IMG/VR virus record: IMGVR_UViG_3300017991_000382
Location: 1 to 24,652 of that record
DNA length: 24,652 nucleotides
Reading direction: 5' to 3' (one strand)
From: a virus
Of the stretch, positions 8,261 through 15,573 are shown piece after piece. A program made the translations under genes and the position numbers. Below the pieces are notes generated by a model. It had not been told where the DNA came from. It did not search any database and worked only from the letters and a program-made list of their open reading frames with translations. The first letter of the stretch is position 1. The number at the start of each line of letters is the position of its first letter.

Positions 8261-9052
8261 CTACATGCCCGGCATCTTGCCCATAGCGTTCGATGCGCCA
8301 GATATCCCGCCCTGGATGGCATTCCTCAGGGTCTCGTTTACAGCAACGTATTTCGCAAAATCGCTCGGTTGCTGCGTCGCCACCATCGGAGCGCCGAACG
8401 TCATCCCGGCCAGTTGCGGTTGGGTCTCGTATCGGAACGTGATCGGGTCCATCTTGTTGAGGTACTCGGCCTCGAGCTTCGCCCCTTCGATCCCTCTGAG
8501 GATGTCCCCGACGCGCGTCCCGGCCTGGACCTGGTTCAGGAGCGTCCCCTGGCGCTGGCTGTCGAGGCTCTGGAGTTGGGTAATCGCCTGCTGCTTCTCG
8601 GCCCGAGCCTGCTGGAGGAACGGCACGGCGGCGGCCATCATGCGCTCCTGCGTCCCGGTCACGCTTCTGCCCAGGACGTCGCGCCCGGCCGAGGAGGATA
8701 CCGAGTTGACCCCGCCCATGATGTTACCCCGCTGGAGCCGGTTGGCCTCCAGTTGACCGTAGTCGGCGATCTGATCAACGACGGCGCGGTATTCCGGTAG
8801 CTGGGTCGGGTCCGTAGACTGCGTAGCGAACTGCGTGGCCGTGTCGAGTGCGGTGGTGTAGGCCTGGGAAGGCCCCTCCTGCATGTAGCCCTGCACGAGC
8901 TTCTGGGCCAGTTCGGTCAACGGGTCGATGCCCGCCACTTGGCGCTCGGGAAAGTCGGGCGGCGCTTCGGTCGCTCGCTCGGTCAGGAGCTTGAGCGCCG
9001 GCCGGTACTCTTTCGGTACTTTCGTCTCGATCTTGGTGTCGAAGAATCCCAT
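8261..9052 (-). CDS. Putative internal virion or ejection protein
   Basis: This 263-residue protein opens with MGFFDTKIETKVPKEYRPAL and is then mostly helical, rich in Gln, Ala and Thr. An amphipathic helical core lies at about 85-205, a Gly/Ser patch (MGGVNSVSSSAGRDVLG) at about 112-128, and the end is Gly/Met-rich. The lack of any catalytic motif, the helical composition and the position before another helical protein and the giant suggest an internal or ejected virion protein, comparable in place to T7 gp14. The start is supported by AAGGTGG about eight bases upstream. A tail accessory protein is the main alternative. Confidence 0.86.
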   Translation of the reverse strand: MGFFDTKIETKVPKEYRPALKLLTERATEAPPDFPERQVAGIDPLTELAQKLVQGYMQEGPSQAYTTALDTATQFATQSTDPTQLPEYRAVVDQIADYGQLEANRLQRGNIMGGVNSVSSSAGRDVLGRSVTGTQERMMAAAVPFLQQARAEKQQAITQLQSLDSQRQGTLLNQVQAGTRVGDILRGIEGAKLEAEYLNKMDPITFRYETQPQLAGMTFGAPMVATQQPSDFAKYVAVNETLRNAIQGGISGASNAMGKMPGM

Positions 9053-9065
9053 AGTTTTCCACCTT

Positions 9066-9500
9066 CTACACAGACACCCAATTCGTGCCGTCGTAGGCCC
9101 GGTACGTCACGGCCGACCCGGCGGCCAGTGTGACCGAGGTATTGGCCCCACTGCCCAGGTCGTCATCGACGTTCGGGAATATCTGGAGCGTTTCGGCCCC
9201 GTTGTTGATAATCGTTTGCCAGGCCCCCGCCTGCGCCTTGCGCATCGTCACGACGTCGTTGGCGTTGGCGCAGGTCGCTATCTCGTTGACGTTGGCGCTC
9301 AGAACTTGCTGGCCCTGGCTCTGGGTCGTTGACGCCGTGATTCCCGCCTTGGTCGTTCTCTCCCCCGCCGTCCGCACGATGTCGTAGAACCGCTGGAACT
9401 CCTCGAAGAACAGACGCAGAACGCGCTTGAGGCTCGCCATGTCCTTGGCGGCCTCCAGTTCGGTGCGCGGGATGCGAAAGCTCTTGGGCAGTTCACTCAT
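9066..9500 (-). CDS. Small virion structural protein with C-terminal beta domain
   Basis: The 144-residue product has an N-terminal helical part (about 1-45, ELEAAKDMASLKRVLRLFFEEF) and a beta-rich C-terminal part (about 55-144). The latter has the layout VVTMRKAQAG, then TLQIFPNV, then SVTLAAGSAVTYRA, ending DGTNWVSV. That layout is common in small phage surface or fibre proteins. The ATG overlaps the stop of the preceding gene by one base (TGATG), a sign of coupled translation with the large 612-residue protein. A partner of the tail hub or a head decoration is plausible. There is no signal peptide here, in contrast to the genes further upstream in the operon. Confidence 0.88.
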   Translation of the reverse strand: MSELPKSFRIPRTELEAAKDMASLKRVLRLFFEEFQRFYDIVRTAGERTTKAGITASTTQSQGQQVLSANVNEIATCANANDVVTMRKAQAGAWQTIINNGAETLQIFPNVDDDLGSGANTSVTLAAGSAVTYRAYDGTNWVSV

Positions 9501-11338
9501 CAGCGTAACCCGTCCAACTCGAAATCAACGATATAGGCCCCGATGAACTCGAAGTAGCCAGTCGATTCGATCTTGAATTCGAAGTGCTTGGCCCGCGCGT
9601 CGCAATCCAGATGGACCTGGACGTAGTCGGCGCTGGCGTCGTCGCCAACCAGTGTTGCCGAGCCCAGATCGGTCCAGGCCTGCTCACCATCGCGCCGGAC
9701 GTAGACGTCGATAGAGACGTCCGTCTCCCGGTTGAAGACCAGATCGATCCCCTGGCTGATGCGTTTGAACATCGCCAGGTGCTTGCTCGGCTCGACGAGT
9801 CCGACGTCGAAGATCAGCGTCCGCGTCATGGAACTGCCCGCGTCGTTGCTGGCCTGGTCGAACTCGTAGGTGTAGCCGCTGTAGTTGCTGGCCAGGACGA
9901 GGTTGAATCCCAGGCTGTTGGCCGCGGCGTCCCAGACCAGCCAGGCGGCCCCCCACTCGTCGTAGGTGTCATAGGGCAGCGTGTCCCAGGTGTAGACCGT
10001 CTGGCGCGAGTAGATCCCGAACGCCGAGACGGGTATCTCATGGATGACGACGGCTTGCGTGTACGGGTCGATCTCCAGGACCGTGTCGTTCGTCTCGGAG
10101 TCGGCCGAGGGGACGGCAAAGAGCAGGCGGTCCAGTTCCTCGTAGTAGACGGCCTGGCTCAGATCGACGGCGTCCTGGTTCAGGCTCTTGAGCGTCTTGG
10201 CCGCGTGCGGACTGGTGATCGGCGTTGCCCCATTCAAGGCCCGGATCGTCAAGTCGTTCGCCAGCCAGAGCAGGTTGCCCTCCCGGTCGGTCACGAGCGT
10301 ATCGCTGGCGACGCACCCGGCTCGAATCTTCTCGATGGCGAAGTACCAGGGCGTGTCGGTCGTGGTCAGCCAGGCCCGCACCATGCGTTTCTCGGCCGCG
10401 ATGATGAAGTAGTCATCGATGTCCGCGAAGCCCATCACGAACCCGCAGGCGTCATCGATATCCTTGTACCCGGCGTCACCGGCCCCGTCGGTGTCGAACG
10501 TGTCGGCGTTGGCGTCACTGTACCGGACGCGCCGCGCGTGGACGGTGCCGTCTTCGGTGGTGTAGCCGAGCCAGAGGTAGCCTTCGGTACTGCCAACATG
10601 CTTGGCCTTGGTCAGGTAGACGCCCGTCGAGACCAGGACGCCCGACGCGCTGCCCAGGTCGGCGAAGCTGTTGCTCACGCTGGTGTGCGAGTCCCACTTC
10701 TGGACGAGGTCGTCGCCGTTGGTCGCATAGACGCAATCCTGATGCGTCACTATCGACCAGCGCGTCACGTTGGCCGGGGTGGTCACGGTGAACTTGACGG
10801 TCATCGTCGCCGCCGTGTTGTTCCAGAGCAGGATGTGGTAGGCCGTCGCCAGGAGCAGGTACTCGGTCGCGTTGGCCTCGTTGACGTAGCGATGGTACTT
10901 CAGGACCGGAGTGATCCCCACGAACACGTTCCCGTCGGCCGTGGCGTCGGAAACGGTCTCCGAGACGACGATGTCGGTGTTGGCCCCGTTCTTGGTTGCC
11001 GAGACGAGCGTATAGAGCGCGTCGTTGCCGGTCGAGCCGTTGATTCTGATCTGAGAGCTGTCGGCATTGGCGTTGATCGTGGTGGCGTGGTCGCCGCTGA
11101 TGGTGAACGTCTTGGACCCGGTATCGACCGCCGTCACCGCGTAGACGTACTTCGGCGGCGCGATCTGCACGCTGTCGCTGTCATACAGGGACGGCAGGCG
11201 TCCCCGGCACGCGCGGTACTCCCCGTACCGTTCGCGGACGTTCCGGGAGTCGCGCGAGATGAACGCCTGGGTCAGGAGCATCTTGTTCGTATGCTCACCG
11301 ACCCCGTACTTCGGAGATGTCAGAGCGAATCCGGGCAT
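9500..11338 (-). CDS. Large tail protein, probable tail hub / nozzle or DNA stabilisation protein
   Basis: The 612-residue protein is beta-rich throughout, with short WD- or kelch-like strands such as YLLLATAYHILLWNN, GYLWLGYTTEDG and LLWLANDLTIRALNG. It begins with a loop region (MPGFALTSPKYGVGEHTNKM) without a signal peptide. A C-terminal beta sandwich covers about 480-612 (YVRRDGEQAWTDLGSATL, then FEFKIESTGYFEF). Size, beta-propeller-like look and place after the connector gene fit the tail nozzle or packaged-DNA stabilisation proteins of short-tailed phages (T7 gp12, P22 gp10). It starts two bases after the stop of the previous gene, and its own Shine-Dalgarno is weak, so it may depend on translational coupling. 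The role is inferred, not proved by a family motif. Confidence 0.87.
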   Translation of the reverse strand: MPGFALTSPKYGVGEHTNKMLLTQAFISRDSRNVRERYGEYRACRGRLPSLYDSDSVQIAPPKYVYAVTAVDTGSKTFTISGDHATTINANADSSQIRINGSTGNDALYTLVSATKNGANTDIVVSETVSDATADGNVFVGITPVLKYHRYVNEANATEYLLLATAYHILLWNNTAATMTVKFTVTTPANVTRWSIVTHQDCVYATNGDDLVQKWDSHTSVSNSFADLGSASGVLVSTGVYLTKAKHVGSTEGYLWLGYTTEDGTVHARRVRYSDANADTFDTDGAGDAGYKDIDDACGFVMGFADIDDYFIIAAEKRMVRAWLTTTDTPWYFAIEKIRAGCVASDTLVTDREGNLLWLANDLTIRALNGATPITSPHAAKTLKSLNQDAVDLSQAVYYEELDRLLFAVPSADSETNDTVLEIDPYTQAVVIHEIPVSAFGIYSRQTVYTWDTLPYDTYDEWGAAWLVWDAAANSLGFNLVLASNYSGYTYEFDQASNDAGSSMTRTLIFDVGLVEPSKHLAMFKRISQGIDLVFNRETDVSIDVYVRRDGEQAWTDLGSATLVGDDASADYVQVHLDCDARAKHFEFKIESTGYFEFIGAYIVDFELDGLR

Positions 11339-11340
11339 GG

Positions 11341-12294
11341 TTACTTGACGTACCCCACGAGCTTCATCGTGATGGTAATGCTGTTAACGTTGGCAGCGAC
11401 CTGGACAACGCCGCTGCTGTCGGTGATGCAGGACAGGTAGCGCACCTTGTTGGCGTCCACTCGGCAGGCGGCCGTGCCGTTGGTGTTGCCGTCGGTCCCG
11501 TGGTACGTAGTCGTCGCGCTACCGTACCCCTTGGGCTTGACGACGAAGTACCCGGCCCCGCTGGCCTGGACTTCCAGGAACACAAAGGCCGAATTGCTGC
11601 CCACGTAGGACGAGAGGTCGAGGTCTTCCCAAGTGTTCGCGGCGGTCATCGTGGCATTGAGGACCGTAGAGCCGTCGGCCGTCAGGGTCGAGGCCGCCGC
11701 GACCTGGTCATCGACGTACTTCTTGTTGGCGATCATCGCGTCGGTGGTCGGCGCTCCGCTGGTCGCCAGGACCGAGGCGTCGGGGATCTGGAGGACGTCG
11801 CCCGTCGTCGCTTTGATGAGGTCAACCGTTCCCGTCCCGGCGTTGTCAACCGCCGTCAGGTAGGTATCGTTCGCCAGGACGCCGAGCAGTGCCGCCGAGG
11901 TCAGGTTCACCTTGCCAACACTGGTCAGTTGGATTTCGTTCTCGTCTTCGTCGGTGAAGTGCAGTTCGGCCTTGCTCGATACGTCCTTGGTGAACAGAAC
12001 CCCCTCGTTCTCCGGGACGCTTGAGACGGTGTTCGGTCCCTGGAATGTGACCCATCGATGCTTGCCGCAATCGGCCGCGTCGTAGGTGCTGGCCGCCGAG
12101 GCCGACCAGTAGTGATCGACGGTGATCCGCTCTTGGATCGCCGCCTTGATCTCCCGCATCCGGTCGTCGCCTTCGCGTGGATCGTCTGACGCGCCCGGCG
12201 TGTCCGTCCGGTAGGTATAGGTGAAGCCCGCTGCCATCGAGAAGATCGAAAAGCAGAGGGCCAGAAGGGCCAACAGGGTCGCTTTGTTCTTCAT
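11341..12294 (-). CDS. Tail-fibre-like protein with N-terminal signal peptide
   Basis: The 317-residue product has two parts that do not usually go together. Residues 1-22 (MKNKATLLALLALCFSIFS and on) form a signal peptide with a basic N-region, hydrophobic core and a possible AA-G cleavage site. From Met20 it continues as FTYTYRTDTPGASDDPREGDDRMREIK, which resembles the canonical start of many podovirus tail-fibre proteins (DDP.EGDDR..EIK...). A beta-rich stretch and C-terminal sandwich (about 210-317) follow. AAGGAGAG lies nine bases before Met1, while no Shine-Dalgarno precedes Met20, so the leader is part of the product. It begins four bases after the stop of the 91-residue gene. A membrane-anchored or exported fibre is implied. 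Confidence 0.88.
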   Translation of the reverse strand: MKNKATLLALLALCFSIFSMAAGFTYTYRTDTPGASDDPREGDDRMREIKAAIQERITVDHYWSASAASTYDAADCGKHRWVTFQGPNTVSSVPENEGVLFTKDVSSKAELHFTDEDENEIQLTSVGKVNLTSAALLGVLANDTYLTAVDNAGTGTVDLIKATTGDVLQIPDASVLATSGAPTTDAMIANKKYVDDQVAAASTLTADGSTVLNATMTAANTWEDLDLSSYVGSNSAFVFLEVQASGAGYFVVKPKGYGSATTTYHGTDGNTNGTAACRVDANKVRYLSCITDSSGVVQVAANVNSITITMKLVGYVK

Positions 12295-12298
12295 GGCG

Positions 12299-12574
12299 TC
12301 ACTCTCCTTCCTGCTCGGGAACGGCCTTTTCTAGGTTGTCGGCCAGCGTCCTCAGTTGTGCTACGGTCTGCGGTAGCTTGTTCAGGTGCTTGTTGATCCA
12401 GTTGAGCCGGTCGTAGGTCTCGTCGGCTGTGATCTCTGCGCCGACGGTGTAGCGGCCGCCGATGTGCGTCTTGCCCTTGACGCCGCTGATCGTGTCCAGT
12501 TCGTCTTCCGTCGCCCGGATGATGAACTCATTCTCGTTCCCGTTCTTGATCGGGATCAATCCGATGATCTTCAT
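12299..12574 (-). CDS. Small conserved-looking phage protein of unknown function
   Basis: The 91-residue protein begins MKIIGLIPIKNGNENEFIIR, with a beta-strand N half (IGGRYTVGAEITAD at about 38-51), then helices (YDRLNWINKHLNKLPQTVAQL) and an acidic end. A longer reading frame runs upstream, but GAGGAG seven bases before this ATG and an ATGA overlap with the preceding stop (12571-12574) fix the start. It is sandwiched between the connector-like gene and the fibre-like gene and has no signal peptide. I do not recognise the family; a small cytoplasmic assembly factor or minor virion component is possible. Confidence 0.82.
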   Translation of the reverse strand: MKIIGLIPIKNGNENEFIIRATEDELDTISGVKGKTHIGGRYTVGAEITADETYDRLNWINKHLNKLPQTVAQLRTLADNLEKAVPEQEGE

Positions 12575-13176
12575 GTGTAGGCTCCTCGGGCTGTCGGTGC
12601 GACCTGGCTCTCCATGCGCTGCCGGGTCGAGCCGTAGACCTGGCCCCAGTGGTTGATGTACTCCTTGTTGCGGCGCAGGACCGCCAGCCAGTACGTGGCG
12701 CCCACGTTCAGCAGGTGCTGGAACTTCGACGGGTAGATGATGCTGTCGGCGTCCAGAGGATGCTCGGCCCAGAAGTTGATCTCGGTCGTGTAGGCCCCGT
12801 TGGCGGGCAGGTACAGCAGGAACTTCTGTTGGTCGATGTCCTCGACAAAGTGGGTGGGGATACCCGTCGGCGACGTCCCGTAGATCAGTTGCTTCAGCGC
12901 CCGCATCCCGCCCGGTAGCTCGATCAGAGGATCGTACTTGTACCCGGTCGAAGAGGCCAACTGGATCGAGATGACGGACTTGTAGTTCGTCGGGTAGGCC
13001 AGGCTTGTCCCGCCACTGACAAGCGTCTGTGACGTGTCCCAGTCGGTCAACAGCTCGGACGTGTTCAGATCGCCCAGGCACGCCTTGATCGCCTCGTCGA
13101 GCGTGGTGCCGCTGAACGTCGTGTTCCAGGCGGCCGAGGCAAAGGTCAGGATGTCCGCTTTACTTGCCGCTGCCAT
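12571..13176 (-). CDS. Putative head-tail connector / adaptor protein
   Basis: The 201-residue product starts MAAASKADILTFASAAWN and combines N-terminal helices (to about 45), strands around YPTNYKSVISIQLAS, and C-terminal helices including FQHLLNVGATYWLAVLRRNKEY. This helix-strand-helix plan, with a partly conserved YP loop, resembles phage adaptor proteins that sit under the portal of short-tailed phages (P22 gp4 or T7 gp11 type). A start 12 codons earlier is possible, but GGGAG ten bases before this ATG and the five-base gap to the previous stop favour this one. It lies among exported proteins but has no hydrophobic leader itself, as expected for a protein added to the filled capsid in the cytoplasm. 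The adaptor call is moderately secure. Confidence 0.82.
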   Translation of the reverse strand: MAAASKADILTFASAAWNTTFSGTTLDEAIKACLGDLNTSELLTDWDTSQTLVSGGTSLAYPTNYKSVISIQLASSTGYKYDPLIELPGGMRALKQLIYGTSPTGIPTHFVEDIDQQKFLLYLPANGAYTTEINFWAEHPLDADSIIYPSKFQHLLNVGATYWLAVLRRNKEYINHWGQVYGSTRQRMESQVAPTARGAYT

Positions 13177-13180
13177 CGCT

Positions 13181-13783
13181 CTAAAACTCCCGATAGTAGA
13201 CCGTGACGTCACCGGCCTCGATGCCCGTCGAGCCGTCGGCGCTGGTTATCTCGACCATCGTCCAGTTGTATCCCTGCATGTCCGTCGCCAGTTCGGCAAC
13301 GGAGTTTCCCCCGGCCGTGGTCGTGTAGATCCCCGTGGTAGTGTAGTCGTTCGTCACCGTCAGGGTATCGGCCCAAAACTTGTTCGTCGCCGTGTTGGCG
13401 TCATGGGGGTACTTCGTGACCGCCTGGGTGCCGAGAATGCCCGTCCCGTTGCCCAGGATGCGGGCCGGTCCCCGTCCAGCGCTCCAGGCCAGCCAGCGCC
13501 AGGAGAACGTGTCGTTGGCCGCGTCACCGCCACAGACCGCGATGGCGATGTTCTGGACATCGCGCTCGTAGTTCAGGTTGGCTTTCAGTTCGATGGCCGC
13601 TGCCGGTTTGTTGGCCCAATCGCCCTTGGTGGTCAGGTCCAGCGCCGTGTCCTCGTCGGCCTCGGCCCGCAGGACGAGAAAGCCCTTCTGCGTCGTGCCG
13701 ACCGTGACGTACGCGCTGCACATGACGGCCAGTAGGAGCGCCAGAGCCACGCCCAACGCGGTGAGATTCCGTTTTCGATACAT
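13181..13783 (-). CDS. Phage structural protein with N-terminal signal peptide
   Basis: The 200-residue protein begins with MYRKRNLTALGVALALLLAV, a basic then strongly hydrophobic leader ending near CSAYV. The rest looks like a soluble beta-rich virion protein: GFLVLRAEADED, a Trp-rich strand FSWRWLAWSAGRGP, then GTQAVTKYPHD, TNKFWADTLTV and a final VTVYYREF. Proteins of this plan occur in phage structural operons, usually without a leader. The ATG is supported by AAGGAAGG about ten bases upstream; no Shine-Dalgarno precedes the inner Met21. Cys22 is not in a proper lipobox (AVMC), so a lipoprotein is unlikely. It might be a capsid or tail decoration protein that is exported or membrane-tethered; its function is unproved. 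Confidence 0.86.
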   Translation of the reverse strand: MYRKRNLTALGVALALLLAVMCSAYVTVGTTQKGFLVLRAEADEDTALDLTTKGDWANKPAAAIELKANLNYERDVQNIAIAVCGGDAANDTFSWRWLAWSAGRGPARILGNGTGILGTQAVTKYPHDANTATNKFWADTLTVTNDYTTTGIYTTTAGGNSVAELATDMQGYNWTMVEITSADGSTGIEAGDVTVYYREF

Positions 13784-13803
13784 ATCCGTTCTACCTTCCT
13801 TTC

Positions 13804-14202
13804 TCAGTCCGTCAGGTTCGCCACGTAGCCCTGAGCCGTGACCATCTTGTCGGCCAGGGCGTTCACCTCGGCCTTGATCTGTGTCACCGTCGCGGAGGGG
13901 ATCGTGATCTCATAGCCCATATGACCCACCGTCCCGGCCTGATAGAGCCGGATCAACTGGCCTTGCCTGTTCGCGGCCCGGTGCGTGTACTTGTAGGCCC
14001 ATTCGACCTTCTCGACGCTGGTCAGGCCCGCCGTCAGGGCCGCTAGGTCAGCCGTCGCCAGTTCGCTGTCACTGAGATCCAGGTCAACCGCTGGGGCCGA
14101 GATGGAGACTGACTGCTGGATGGCTACCGGCCAGAGGCCAGAGGCGCTGCCTGCAACGACGAGCCCGAGCGTGATGAGTAGTACTAGTGTGATGCGTTTC
14201 AT
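13804..14202 (-). CDS. Small exported protein of unknown function
   Basis: The 132-residue product starts with a typical signal peptide, MKRITLVLLITLGLVVAGS, with possible cleavage after SAS. The mature part begins with an acidic stretch (VDLDLSDSELATADLAAL), then a mixed segment with WAYKYTHRAANRQGQLIRLY, and ends in a helix (about 105-132). The Shine-Dalgarno TAAGGAG contains the TAA stop of the upstream gene, so translation is probably coupled. The first residues resemble those of the neighbouring 421-residue protein (MKRFTL against MKRITL), and some bases around the two starts are shared. I do not recognise the mature domain. It may be a partner of the fibre-like proteins beside it. Confidence 0.84.
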   Translation of the reverse strand: MKRITLVLLITLGLVVAGSASGLWPVAIQQSVSISAPAVDLDLSDSELATADLAALTAGLTSVEKVEWAYKYTHRAANRQGQLIRLYQAGTVGHMGYEITIPSATVTQIKAEVNALADKMVTAQGYVANLTD

Positions 14203-14216
14203 GGTTCAGAGTCTCC

Positions 14217-15482
14217 TTACGGGTAAGTCTGTCCGTTGCCGTCGATCTCCACCCAGTCGGTGCCGTCCCAGCAGAGCGTCACCCACTCCAGTGCTGTGTC
14301 GAGCCTGATGACTTCCGGGTCCGATGTGACGTGGTTCGCTACCGTGATATCGATGTTGTTGCCTGCCGTCTTACACGAGAACTTAACAACCTGTCCCGTT
14401 GACGTGCCTGCTGCAAGAGTACCAGTGACCGCTGCTCCACTTGAATCAATGATGTGAATGCCATGATCGTCAAAGGTTACAAGGTCGGCTGTCACATTAT
14501 TCACATCGAGGACATGACCTGCAGCCAAGTCAACCATAGCGTCAAAACGGACATTGCCTGTGCCAGTTGCAAGAACACCATTCGTCTGGTCATGTGCCAA
14601 ACTCAGCCATTGGGTGTTGTCGGTATCAGGGTCTATAGCAGAATGAATATACATAGTCGGATTGGTTTGGTTAGTGTGGTCAAAATCCTTGATACGATCA
14701 CCATCCTCAGCAAAAATCAGGGTATTTACACCGTTTGACAGAGTTAATTGTAAAGCTCCGGAGTGGCCTGTGGCTGGCAGTAAGCGACCACACGTATTAC
14801 CGAGAGCCGTTCCGTCCGTTGAGATTAACAAGTTATCACAAGTCGCATAACTTATTAACTCAACGCCAGAGTCAAAGTATGTGAGCCCGTCAACTTCCAG
14901 CTTACCACTAATGAACAGGTCATCATTAGCAGCAAGACCGTGGCTTGTACTCCCTGCATCGCCCACGACGTTCGGAACGCCCAGCATGATGAGGTCGCCT
15001 GTTGTGCCCGGCTGGATAGTGATATCGCCACTTCCGGTACTCAGCAAAGAGCCTCCGCCGGCTAACGTGACATCTCCGCTGAATAGAGCGGCACCAGTTC
15101 GATAGATAATCGCTACTTCTGATTCTTGGTACTGCACTGCAAACGGAATGACAGACGAATCGTCGGTGTTTATCTGAACGGCATATGTCCCACCGTCCCA
15201 GTTGCTGCCATCGGCGTTCACATAGAGCAACCGAGTCGCCCCATTAGCGGCTGGAGTGCTTTGGATAACAACTACATCGCCGCTAGTGCTATTATCCTGA
15301 ATCGCCAGGGACGAGGCCGTGGGGACGGAGGCCAGTTGGGGAGAGATTTCCAGGGGACAGGCCGAGCCGTTCACAACGCCAGGTTGAGGGTGGAGCCGTC
15401 TCTGCATCTGGGCCGTGGTTGGAACCAGGAGCAGACCCAGGAGGATCGCCAGTGTTACCGTGATGAGTGTAAAGCGTTTCAT
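14217..15482 (-). CDS. Exported fibre-like repeat protein with an AT-rich insert
   Basis: The 421-residue protein begins with a signal peptide (MKRFTLITVTLAILLGLLLV, likely cut near TTA-Q). It continues with beta-rich fibre-like sequence (about 50-370; GDVTLAGGGSLLSTGSGDIT, DDLFISGKLEVDGLTYF) and a C-terminal beta domain ending WVTLCWDGTDWVEI. There is no enzyme motif. The middle, residues about 61-380, is encoded by DNA of roughly 35-50 percent G+C, while both ends are above 60 percent. The Shine-Dalgarno is modest (GGGAAC), and a strong hairpin lies just upstream. It is the second of two long beta-repeat proteins in a row, so it may form a surface fibre together with the 589-residue neighbour. 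Confidence 0.88.
   Translation of the reverse strand: MKRFTLITVTLAILLGLLLVPTTAQMQRRLHPQPGVVNGSACPLEISPQLASVPTASSLAIQDNSTSGDVVVIQSTPAANGATRLLYVNADGSNWDGGTYAVQINTDDSSVIPFAVQYQESEVAIIYRTGAALFSGDVTLAGGGSLLSTGSGDITIQPGTTGDLIMLGVPNVVGDAGSTSHGLAANDDLFISGKLEVDGLTYFDSGVELISYATCDNLLISTDGTALGNTCGRLLPATGHSGALQLTLSNGVNTLIFAEDGDRIKDFDHTNQTNPTMYIHSAIDPDTDNTQWLSLAHDQTNGVLATGTGNVRFDAMVDLAAGHVLDVNNVTADLVTFDDHGIHIIDSSGAAVTGTLAAGTSTGQVVKFSCKTAGNNIDITVANHVTSDPEVIRLDTALEWVTLCWDGTDWVEIDGNGQTYP
14340..15300. other. AT-rich island inside the 421-residue fibre-like gene
   Basis: Sixty-base lines in this stretch contain about 35-52 percent G+C (for example about 37 percent at 14641-14700 and 35 percent at 14821-14880). 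The lines before and after are near 60-67 percent. The reading frame runs straight through both borders. This suggests that the fibre's middle came from a different phage while the signal peptide and C-terminal domain were kept. Confidence 0.75.
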
Positions 15483-15506
15483 CGTCTTGTTCCCAAGTTG
15501 CGTAGT

Positions 15507-15546
15507 GGATGGGGGGCGGCGCTACGCACGCCGCCCCACGCCATCC
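15507..15546 (-). promoter_or_regulatory. Strong GC hairpin between two fibre-like genes
   Basis: GGGGCGGC at 15513-15520 pairs with GCCGCCCC at 15530-15537 around a 9-base loop, and GGATGG at 15507-15512 pairs with CCATCC at 15541-15546 after a 3-base bulge. On the minus strand no U tract follows, so it is not a standard intrinsic terminator. An mRNA-stabilising or processing hairpin, or a folded transfer boundary, fits better. Confidence 0.6.
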
Positions 15547-15573
15547 CTTCCAGAGTTAGGAGATCACTGGCTC

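Noticed and set aside
9584-11440. Plus-strand open frame of 618 codons
   Set aside because: It mirrors the tail-hub gene; its composition (Val, Arg, Asp, Gly) is that of an antisense shadow.
12299-13081. 260-codon version of the 91-residue gene
   Set aside because: The extension overlaps the connector-like gene in another frame and reads as Arg/Pro/Gly-rich noise; a very good Shine-Dalgarno marks the inner ATG.
13718-13783. Lipobox in the 200-residue protein
   Set aside because: Cys22 is preceded by AVM, which does not fit the lipobox rule at the -1 position.
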